From Pohlia nutans (lineage: Eukaryota; Streptophyta; Bryopsida; Bryales; Mniaceae): a stretch of DNA of 64,000 bases. The translations under genes were made by a program, and so were the position numbers. Under the pieces are notes generated by a model, which saw only the letters and a program-made list of their open reading frames with translations, had not been told where the DNA came from and did no database searches. Each line of letters opens with the position of its first letter. Positions within the stretch are counted from its first letter, which is position 1. Below, in pieces: positions 34,961 through 45,200 of this stretch. Location of the stretch: NCBI GenBank assembly GCA_022496805.1, contig CM040096.1, positions 11,347,501-11,411,500 of the forward strand. Reading direction: 5' to 3'.

Positions 34961-36426
34961 ATGAGTTGCGAAATCGGCTACTTCGACCGCAAGTTTGTTC
35001 TCGGACTCGTGGGTAAATTCTCTTACTAACTGCGATTCGTTCTTGGACTCTCAAATTGCTTCACACACTACGCACTTACTTTACACTGACCCTAATTGTC
35101 TAGTGACGTTGTCTCATTGGGTTGTCTTCAGGAATAATAACGTCCACATGCTTATTCCTTTCGCCCATGTAAGTGATAATTTGGAAATTTAATCTCACCA
35201 ATTGGCAAGTTTTTGTGAATGCTAATGAGTTGATTGTAAACATATTTGTTACATCTTTCTTTGCCTTCTCTGACTCTAAATACACGAATGTTTGTTCAAT
35301 CCTCGCAGACCGACTTTCATGAGGATCGTGGACGAGAGGTCCGTGGGTGATTATTCTGGGATCCCGAACGTGTTGACGCTTTGGAATTGCATGCTATGGA
35401 CTTTCTATGGCCTTCTGTGTGTAGAGCTCCACGTCTTGCTGCCCACCATGAATGCAGCTGGATGTCTCATTGAGACATCATTTCTCGGTGGTGTATCTCA
35501 GATATGCAGAAAGGAGCTCTAAGGTAACTATGATTACAACTCTTTCTACATAATTGAACGTTTAATTTTAGAAGATTTTGTATGTACCTCGATGATCCTT
35601 TTGCTCATTATTTTTGCTTCTTTAACACTAGGTGAAGGTCGTGAGGATTTTGGTGGCAATCTTGATCATTTACATGGCGGTGATAGCGCTAGTTTTGAAA
35701 ATGGTTCACGAAAGTGCGATGCGCAAGGTTATCATAGGAACTCTTGGTGCTGCTGGCACGTTGGGAATGTATATTTCTCCCTTCGTATACATGGTACGTT
35801 TCAGTGACACTTTGACTTCACTAAAACTGGCGATGTAAAATCTAGTCCCCTAAATACAAATTATATCTTTTACACTATGCTCAATCAAATTTGTCATTGA
35901 AAACCATGAATGCTTCGTTTTTAGGGGTTAACAGTGTACTGATTGATATATTTCTTCTTGCAGAGAAATGTGATTTGGACCCAAAGTGTGGATTGCACAA
36001 CGTTCCTGTTTTCTCTGTTCATATTCCTCAATGGTCTCGTGTGGTTATGCTACGCATACGTTGATGAAGTCGACTACTTCATTTTTGTACGTCTAAAAGT
36101 TTCTCTCACTCAGCTGCTATTATACAAATACTGTGAATACATGTTACCCTTTTTGATGATCACATTACTAACAACAGAAATGAAATTGCCTGCGTAGGAC
36201 GGTGCTTCCTCTAGTAACTAATGTACACTTCCTGCTTTGCCTGTTGGTCCAGATTCCCAACGGCCTCGGATGTGTGGTTGGTGTTGTGCAGTTATCCATC
36301 TACACCTGGTGCTTTATCAACAGACCGGGATCAGTGTCCGAAGAATCCCATCTGTTGGACAATCCAGACTCGCAGGGAGAATACCCAAGTATCAACTCAG
36401 AGCCTGAAAACGTTACTGAATCTTAA
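34961..36426 (+). CDS. SWEET sugar transporter, one-base frameshift
   Basis: Six exons, 34961-35012, 35132-35168, 35309-35523, 35632-35793, 35964-36086 and 36253-36426, encode a seven-helix MtN3/saliva (SWEET) sugar facilitator of about 253 residues. Seen: start MSCEIGYFDRKFVLGLVG; first MtN3 unit with LFLSPIPTFMRIV, GDYSGIPNVLTLWNCMLWTF and NAAGCLIET; second unit with VIIGTLGAAGTLGMYISPF, LFIFLNGLVWLCYAYV and IPNGLGCVVGVVQLSIY; hydrophilic tail ending NVTES. All splice phases agree except exon 3, which is one base too long. Frame 0 stops at 35519-35521, while the +1 frame gives the expected VVYLRYAERSSK. The slip lies near CTCGGTGGTG (about 35485-35493). This is either a recent loss of function or a sequence error; other exons are intact. 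Confidence 0.85.
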
Positions 36427-36458
36427 CGAGTTAAAAACCTTTGATTGGTGCCAGATTA

Positions 36459-36691
36459 TTAACCCCTAAACGTCCCATAGGGATAGTATATACGCTCTCG
36501 TATGATTGGGATTTGCTACCAACAAAAAACATTGAATTGGGATCTCAAGAACTCACTAGAATCGCATTGATCTAAATTCCAACTTCTCTTTTGAACTCAA
36601 ACCCATTGAAGGTGTGGATCCATTTCAAATACAACCAAAATACACTGTATTCTACTGGCCGCAAAGGCACATTCAGACGTTTAGGGGTTAA
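36459..36691. mobile_element. TTAA element, 33 bp after the SWEET stop
   Basis: The left end is TTAA-CCCCTAAACGTC and the right end GACGTTTAGGGG-TTAA, a perfect 12-base inverted pair plus TTAA. The length between the TTAA sites is 225 bases. It shares its right TTAA with the next element, so the two are abutted. It starts within the probable 3' UTR of the SWEET gene. Confidence 0.85.
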
Positions 36692-36891
36692 ACTTTGGTA
36701 TATATTTGACATTTGTTGTAAATAGAAAGTTTCAAATGGAGACCCAAATAGCTCATTAAAATCATGTCGACGTGAATTTTAACTTCACTTTTGATCTTAA
36801 ACCCATAGGAGATGTCGAACCATACCATATACAATGGAATACTAGTGTATTACACTGGTCGGAAAGGGCTCTCTAGACCTTTAAGGGTTAA
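36688..36891. mobile_element. TTAA-bounded fragment related to 28657-29330
   Basis: This segment between two shared TTAA sites (GGTATATATTTGACATTTGT to CTTTAAGGG-TTAA) matches the right-hand part of 28657-29330 and also, more distantly, the body of 36459-36691. It seems to be the 3' part of an older element whose tail was duplicated. Confidence 0.6.
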
Positions 36892-37806
36892 CCCCTAAAA
36901 ATTCTGAGCGATCATATTACGGTCGTTCCACTTTTTGGGCAGCCTTAAGGGACCTCATACTTTTAAAATTTTCAATGAAAATTTTAGTGCAGCTTCCAAA
37001 AACTACACTCTACATGTCGCACTTCGTTTCATGTCATTCTGATAAGTGTTGCAAAAGTTATAAGCATTTGAAGTTTTTGAAGCGAGATCGGGCAGCAAGA
37101 ATTTTTTTATTTTATACTCTTTTTCAATATTTCTTTTTTTGATTCATGATTGGTTGATCTTTATCTACAAATGAAGCTTTAAATCTACCCATTTTGAGCA
37201 ATGGGATAAAAGTTATGAGGAGATCTGATTTTTGGGCAGTTTGGACAAAAAAAACTTTGAAGCTCATTTCTAAACTCAATTTTCAATATTTTTTAATGAA
37301 ATAAAAGGCACTAGATGAAGATTTCCAAGTACAACATTCTCACCATTAAGATTGACTTTTTACAATTCCATGTCAAACTTATTAATGATTTTCTTTTTCC
37401 TTTCACTTTGTACCCACTTCTAGTAATTGTTTTATGAAAAAATTAATATGAGCTTTTTTCTTACAAGATTTTATATTTAAAAACTTAACTCAATTGTTAA
37501 CATGGCCTTGCCATTCAATGAATTTCTAACCCATTCAAAAAAAAGATATTAATTTCTAAAGTTCAAATTTGTCACCGGATTGAACCCCAAAAAATCTTTT
37601 TTTGCAACTTTGATCCTTATAATCTAAGAATCAAATGGTCATTTTGCTCTCAAATTTTGTGCTCACATGAAAATTCAAGTTGGGTATTAGATCTTACGGT
37701 TAAATGATGAAAAAACTAAAAAACATATGATTTCTTCTGCAACTTCCAAATGCTGCGTTTTTCATGGTTTTTTGTGAGAATACGGTCAAGGAATTTTAGG
37801 GGTTAA
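36888..37806. mobile_element. TTAA element, 919 bp, copy of the 30034 element
   Basis: The left end is TTAA-CCCCTAAAAATTC and the right end GGAATTTTAGGGG-TTAA. It is a close inverted copy of 30034-30961; many differences are C/T or A/G changes. It is AT-rich with no transposase. It abuts the preceding fragment through a shared TTAA. Confidence 0.8.
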
Positions 37807-38340
37807 AGAAGAAATCCAAGCACCCAAAAAAAACAGTGGTATCAAATTTCTAAATTAGTGAGAATTTTCATAGACTGAGGTCTTATACTGGTCTCATAAT
37901 GCTAAACCAGTATAGTTTTTGTTGGAAATAGAAAACGAATCTAGTCTCATTGGAGACATACTGAAAAAATTAAAGGTAAACTTACCAATTGAATGCAAAT
38001 GAATACAGTCAGTCCTTGTTTAATTAGCATGGAAGAAGTCAAGTGATCCCTAAACTGATCTGCTGTAAATAATCCCAATAGTATACCTTCACGTAGAAAC
38101 CAGTTTTGAAACTCATTTCAAGGGAATGTTCCAAAATACTCACAAATGAGCCGTGCCTGTGAATCTGCAAGTCAACATTTGCTGCCCTAGACCCAATTTT
38201 GCATCCTATCAGTGACCCAAACTCCACCTCAATTCAAGTGAACACTAAATGCAACAAGTGATACATTAGGTGGAATTTGGTGTAAATAATGAAGGGTTTT
38301 AGGTACTTCAAGGAATGAAGATGTGATTATAAAGTGGTAA

Positions 38341-39234
38341 TTAACCCTTAAACGTCATTGCAGCCATACACTAGCATATGGATGTAATTGATCCAAAGTG
38401 AACAACGTAGATGAAGGAATTTTCATCCAATTTTTTTCGTGAAAGCTGTTTGCCATTCATGCCACCTCTTCAACTTAAAATTAAGGTCATTCATGCTATA
38501 TTTGGATTTTATATGAACCCCAACTACACAAAGAGTCGTACAAACGGTTCACCATGTCATGTATTTTGGACTTTACTATCTTTTCTTGCCTAAACTAAAT
38601 TTAGACCATGAAAATGAGTTTTATTACGTTTGAGCTTAAGTAACAAAGTGAAGCTTACCAAGTCTAGATTCTACTCCACTTTCAATTTATGGAAAACTCT
38701 TAAAATTGAGTGTTTTATTGGAATTACAAGTTCGGTGGATATTTCCATTGTGTAACAGTTTTCTAAATTTAGATACACGGATGACTGTCATTTACTGTAC
38801 ATTTTTTCAATGTAAATTAATTTTTTGGTAGAACAATTGGAATTTGTGAGTATATTTTGTAATTGATATGAATTTTCTTTACAATTACTTCAAAAAATCA
38901 TAGTAATTTCAGATTTTCACCAAAATTTATACAAAATTCATGATTTGTAGTAGACACATGGCTTCATCTACCAAAAATGTAAATTTGAATTATTGTCGTA
39001 TTCATAGTGGAAAACTTGAATGTGACAGGTCTCACCCTCCATGGAGAAACTAAACTAGCTAAAAATAGAATTCGGGGTGGTTTTTCTAAATCGCTCAGAA
39101 ATTGAGTTTTATTGTTTTACTGCATTCGATAATATAGGGTTTAGAGTGACTATTTTTAGCCAATTTAGTTTTTCCACGGAAGGTGAGAGGTAATTCTTGA
39201 TGCCTTGGTTATAAGTCAGACTTTTAAGGGTTAA
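38341..39234. mobile_element. TTAA element, 894 bp
   Basis: The left end is TTAA-CCCTTAAACGTC and the right end CTTTTAAGGG-TTAA, matching in inverted sense. Internal phrases (AAGTCTAGATTCTACTCCAC, GAGTGTTTTATTGG) recur in 59530-60076, so the two are members of one subfamily of different length. No ORF of note. Confidence 0.75.
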
Positions 39235-40054
39235 GCGGTTAAGGCCCAATGAGGAAAGCAATTTGGTTAACGCAATGAAGAAAGTAATTGAGCATTGGCA
39301 ATTAATTAAGTAGATTCTTTGAGTGTAAATGGGAGTAGAATTAGATGTAAATGGGGCCGTTTTAGGTTACTTCTCTAGCAACTATGGGCTGATTTTTAAT
39401 TATTATAGAGCATTTTTGTAATACCTAAACTTGGATATGTTGTGCTCCGTCCCTTGGATATATCAGTTTAAAATTTGTCCCAAAATGAAACCACGATTTC
39501 CAATTGTACTGAATCGATGCTGACAACTAAGCTTCGCACACGACCACACGTATGGCAAGTGCTTCAGGGCCTTGTAAACAATACTGGAAATTTAAGTGAT
39601 GGCTTTTGATCATGCTGATAATAGATTATTGTGATGGATTTTGATCATGTATACACTTTCTTTCATGTATACTCACTTAATAATCCTTAGATTTGCATCA
39701 CAGTGAGTATGCTCCTTTTGTATCAAGGGATTAAGGTCAATGAAAAGTGGAAACAACGCTTCATCCATGGATTTGAGTGAAAACAAGGTCTTTTTGTGGG
39801 ACGGATGGAATAGTACATGTAGGATAATTTGTGTACACTCAGTTTAATTTTTCTCCAATCACATTACAACTTATTATTTATTTGAGTATTTACTTATCAC
39901 TCAAAATTTTGATGTATAAAGAAGACTTAATAATATCTGTGCATGATTTGAAATATTCTTGGTTGGATCTTTGATAGAAAGAATGTTCATTTGCTTCTAG
40001 ATCATACACTAAAAATCTCATGAATTTTAGAGCTTTATTGACAAAAGATCTTAC

Positions 40055-40690
40055 TAAATGAAATATAGCCCAGTTTTTTTTGCTTTTTTAATATTTTGAC
40101 CCAAAAATCCAAAATATATTTGGAAAAAATATGAATGTCAAATTTACATACATTCGTATTTGTTTGTTGGATAGTTTTGGATTTTAGGGTCAATATATTG
40201 AAAAAGTAAAAAAAATTAGCCATATTTCACTTATGTCAAAAAGTAGCCCAAAAAGTGACCGATTTGACCCCAAAAAAGCAAAAAGTGTCCAAACTAGACC
40301 CGTGCACTAAAATGACTCCCAAACATTCAGAACAACATGGATTGACATGAAAATTTTACCATGATAACTAGACTTCAAGGGGAATCCAACCCAATAATCT
40401 TGATTGAAAACGGACATGGGATGAAGGAGATACAAGCCCCCAAAGTTGCAGCCATCAAAATGCACAAAAACTGTCCAAAAAAAAGACCCCTACTTTCAAA
40501 TGATCACCAAAAATTCAATACACCTTGGATTGATTTGAATTTTTTACCACTTATTCCAGACATTATGCGGTTTGTTTTATTTCAAAATTTCAATAAAATC
40601 GGACACTTTTTGCAAAAGTTACAGCTCTTCAAAGGTGAATGTACCCTAGAGAACGTCCAAAATATGGACGTCGGGACGGTTAGGGGTTAA
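40055..40690. mobile_element. TTAA element, left end uncertain
   Basis: The right end GACGGTTAGGGG-TTAA at 40690 is clear. The body is a reverse-complement relative of 55665-56120 (CAAAATATGGACGTC, TCCTTCATCCC, TTTGGGAGTCATTTTAG on the other strand). The start near 40055 is where similarity fades; no TTAA terminus was fixed. An open frame of 109 codons inside has no recognised domain. Confidence 0.65.
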
Positions 40691-41214
40691 CCAAGAAAGA
40701 CATTGGAATGAATTAAACATACTTGCAATTTCTTTTTTACAAAAGTTAAGAGTTGTTAATAAGGTTTGTTGCAAGCTCTTCATTGGCTTTTCTTCATCAT
40801 TACTACAGTAGTGATAATGGGATTCTCTAACACCCTACTCATTTTTTATCACTCTAGATTGTTCTTCTTCCTTGCAAAGGCACATTATTTAATCTTGTGT
40901 TTATTCAACAATTTTGACTTTATCAATGACTTCTAATTTGAATGAAAAGTTTCAAAGTTGGTTTAAGTTTGGACATCACTCATTAGTATTGGAGATAGCA
41001 ATAGGGCTTTGTTGTTACAAACCTCTCATGATCTACAATTAAATATTTTAACTAAAAATACAACCTTAAATGAATGAATTCTAATAAGATGCAAATAAAA
41101 AGTATAATTAATATAAAAGCCTTTGAGAAAATTCAAAGATTTGATCTAAGAGCTCTTCCTCTCAACCATAAAAGCTAGAGTGTATTCATCAAAAGACAAT
41201 GTCCCTTCTTATAT

Positions 41215-41767
41215 TTAACCTCTAAGTGTCCACACTACATTTACCTGGTCAACCCTCATCAATTTCTCACATTTTAAAATATATTATATTATTTGGTACT
41301 TTTCTCATATAGGTTATTGTTAAACAAATTTACTCTAATTTTTTCATAATTATGTAAATAAAAATGAATTTTATAAGATTTTTCAAAGCTTTTTTCTTGT
41401 AAAAATCATAGTAAGTACCAAAAAGCTTTAAATAGTATGAAATTTTTAGTGATGAAAAAATATAAATAATAGTGATGAACAACAAGTTGTAGGGGCATGC
41501 TTTTTGAGCTTACATAAAAAAAGTTGATAAAAAAACTTTTTCTACAGTGTATATTGGAATTTTAGGGTCTGAGCTTAAAGTGTTGTAAAAGAGAAATTTT
41601 ATCAATTTTGAAGAATAGGAAATTGTTCTAGTAAGTAGAAGATAACCTCCATACTTTCTTGGTTGGGACCATTTTCATTTGAAATTAGGAACTAGGTGAA
41701 AATCAACGTTTAACTAAAAAAGAGCTAAATTTGGCCATATTGGGTTGTTTAGAAGCTTAGGGGTTAA
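41215..41767. mobile_element. TTAA element, 553 bp
   Basis: The left end is TTAA-CCTCTAAGTGTCCACAC and the right end GAAGCTTAGGGG-TTAA. It is the inverted relative of 63099-63645 and of the interrupted element at 30019. Phrases seen in all three include AAATCAACGTTTRACT and GATAACCTCCAYACT (or their complements). Confidence 0.8.
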
Positions 41768-41814
41768 CTTATGTTTTTATTGATTATGAATTACAATCAC
41801 TAATGTCTATCCTG

Positions 41815-42250
41815 TTTAAAAAGTCACAATCACATTTCTTCCCTTTCAACTAAGGCTTGAAGGTTCAAAAGTAGCAATCGTACTTCATCCTTTTCAACTA
41901 AGGTACAAGTTTGAAAATCATAAATGTGTTTAGTCTCTTTCCAACCAATTGAAGGCTTGAATCCAAAAATCGCAACTTTGTTTCAAACTTTCCAATCCAA
42001 GCTTGGACTCAAAAATCACAACTGTGTTTCATCCTTTCCAATCCAAGGCTTGGCTCGCCTCTCAAAGTCTCAACCATCTTTCGTCTCTTCTAATCAAGGC
42101 ATGAGTTCAAAAATCATAATCATGTTCATCCTTTTCAATCAAGACATCAATCTAAAATATAGTAATCCTATTTCATCACTTCCAACTCAACATAGGTCCA
42201 AAAGTCACAACGGTGCTTCATTCCTTCTAAGGCTAAGACAAGGTTTAACC
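41815..42250. repeat. Inverted copy of the ~50-bp minisatellite
   Basis: Units such as CACAACTGTGTTTCATCCTT then TCCAATCCAAGGCTTG are the reverse complement of the arrays at 28.3-29.85 kb. The array ends about 30 bases from the stop codon of the arginyl-tRNA synthetase gene and overlaps its likely 3' UTR. Confidence 0.7.
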
Positions 42251-42281
42251 CTCTCTAATAACTGGATCAGCATAAGCACAA

Positions 42282-45200
42282 TCATAATCTGTACATAGGC
42301 TTAATGCCGAGAAGCTTGAAGCACTCCCGCATGATCACTGCAGTAGCTTCACAAAGCAACAATCGACTAACTTCCTCTTCGGAGCCCACAACCTGCACAT
42401 TCAGAACTAGGTAACCTCAAAACCAAAGGATTTCCTCTCTGAAAAACAACTTCCAATTGTATCAGTGAAATGAGCGCAATTCATGAAACTCAATTTTCAT
42501 AGTTAGTATAACCAATTCCTTCCAAACGCCACGGTTGTTTGAATTGCCACCTATTGACCACACCCAAACAGAGAACCCACGCATGACACATAACACAGGA
42601 GGCCCAAGTGAGGAAAAATAAAAGCTGAAACTTGTACACACTTGTAAAACTGCCAGGTGGCATTCAAAGGGTGCAGGATGACAACTTACTTTGCAGTTGG
42701 TGTAGAAATCCGTGAACATCCCAGAAAGGGTGTAGAGATATTCGCACAAAACGTTTGGAAGAAGGTCCGTTGCTGCGTCTTCCACAAACTGAGAATCACA
42801 GAAACAAAAAGAAACTCAAAGAAATTAATCTTCACAAAACTGTGATCAGTGGACCATTGCTAGCTTAATGATTTTAGTGACAGACTACTCATCCCTCATT
42901 CAACAATAAACCAAAGTTGTCATCACTAGTGGAAATCATGTCCTATTCCAGCCAATTGGACTCGTTCCTTGAGCTGGAACAGGACATGATCTCCACTCTT
43001 GTTCCGAGCAAATTCCTACTCCACTGCCATAACCTGTTCGACAATGCACTTTCACAGATCACGTGCTTTCCATACAATCCACCAAGAGCATATACAGTAA
43101 AAAGACTCAGAAGCAGGAGACACACCTCGCCAAAGCGGACAAGTTGTAAACCCAATGATCTTTCACTTGGATGCAGTAGCTGCACCTGGCCAGTCTGTAC
43201 AAAAAGCCAACTAGGGACTTCAATGACGCAATCCTCAAGCCGTTGTACCAAATGGAGACCAAAAATTCAAAGCATAAATGAAACACCGCTATTGCTGTTG
43301 TCATACCTGCTTGATATCGTCAATCTCCTTTCCAGATTTACGGATTATAGAGCAGATTCGAGCATGAGCGTACAACAAATAAACGGCGGTGTTGCCCTGC
43401 AATTCTCAAGGTCGAATTAGTACTGTATCTGGCTGAATGTTTCCTAATTTTGAAGTTTAAATAAAGCAGTATTTAAGCTATAAACTTTCTAAACCCATAT
43501 GTCAGAACCTCAGCCTCTTATGCATCAGAGTGACAAGAGGACGGATTAGGAAGCAAAGCTATCTCAAAAAGTTGACAGAATTATGTTTCTTACAATTATA
43601 ATACCACATAACATTCTTGAAAGGAGCTGTGAACACCCTAGCCCAACTGCTAATTCAAGGAAGAATCGGGGTATCCAAGATGCTCAGATTTTTCTTTGGC
43701 CAAAATCCTCACATCTTGAGTCAGAATGAAAGCGTTGGTATTCAGCCAATTATTATAGGCAAGTGAAGGTACTGCCAACTATAGTGAAACTACAACGAAA
43801 AGGCGAAACAGGTCGGTGGGTGGTAAACACGGCTCTAGAATAGTATGCAAGCTCTACTATGCCGAAAGCAATGGTAAAAGAAATGACATAACTAAATGCA
43901 GGGAAAAAACTGTTGCTCACCCTGATGTCCAACATTTGATCGAAATTGAAGGTGTAATTCGTCAACCGATTATTTTTCAAGTCTGCGTACCTTCACAGAA
44001 GACCCATAGCTATTATCGGGTCCATGGCTTTACAAGAAATCCCGAAACCAATGTTTCTTTTGTCTTGGAACCACCAAATCAACAGAAGATAGAACTTGTG
44101 CAAGAAAAAGTACTTGATGGCGCCGTAGCCCAATGCCTCAGCAGCCTCTTCTAGCTCTTGTGCAGACCATTCACCTTCACGACCTGCACATTCTTTGTTC
44201 AATGCAATTTCCAACAAACTGCAATAACATAATCTTTGTTTGCTGTCAACATCACGTAACCTATCCTCACCGAAAGTTACAGTTCTTTGACGATCACTCA
44301 CACAGAGAACTGTGAGTAGCCCAAATTTACATGTGCAGAAACGGACAGTAAAAAAGGTACCTCGTCCAACAAGCCCCTGTTTGCTTCGATCCTTGGCTTC
44401 GTCAAGAAGATCAACAAGGCGGACGACCTCAGTGCTTCTAGTTCGAAACCGCTTCCCATCAGCACCGAGCACTAGACCAAATCCAACATGCTTAGCTAGA
44501 GGGAGTTCAGATTCGCTTTGTGGCAACCACCCCGCACGCTTGGCTGCCTTCAGGAGCAAAAATCACACAACAAAAGCCAAACATCAAAATATTGCACATT
44601 GTGTCCAAACCTTCCAAGAGCAACGTTTACTATTAACACTGAAGTGCCAAATCTAAGTCCAATTTGGAAGCTAATAATTGACTAAAGTAACTTTCAAAAC
44701 ATATTTCTATCGTTCAAAAATGTAGGGTACGGTTTCTTCTTTCCTTGAAGCTTCCTAATTCAACTCCTATAGATATGGAATCGGCCATTTGGGCACGTAG
44801 AGGTTCCATTTGCAGACTGATCATTGTAATGACAATGAGAGTGCGGTTAATAGATCCTCACTTTAAACACTATGTCGAAGTGCTGGGATTGGCCCACGTC
44901 GGTAACATAAATCATAGCCTCGGCCTTTTCTTCGTTCAACCGGTACCTGCAGATTCGCATAATTGTTCTATATATCGTAGGGTAAGGAAAGATTGCAACC
45001 TCCAATAGACACATTTTAGTATCACACTCTAGTGATGAGCATACTTAACACGTTCAGGAAAAAAAAGAAGTGACTAGTACTGAAGTGGAAATCGGTCCAT
45101 ACCACAGAGCAGTCATATCTGTGGAATCATAGTTAAAGCCCCCGTCTGATTTCACCAACATAAGAGGAATTTTCTGGCCAGGAACAGTGATAACACGGGT

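Noticed and set aside
40361..40690. 109-codon ORF as a transposase
   Set aside because: It covers most of a short TTAA element but has no DDE-type motif, and the related copy at 55665 does not keep the frame.
43081..44656. Plus-strand ORFs across the ArgRS locus
   Set aside because: They oppose well-defined ArgRS exons whose phases and motifs all agree on the minus strand.
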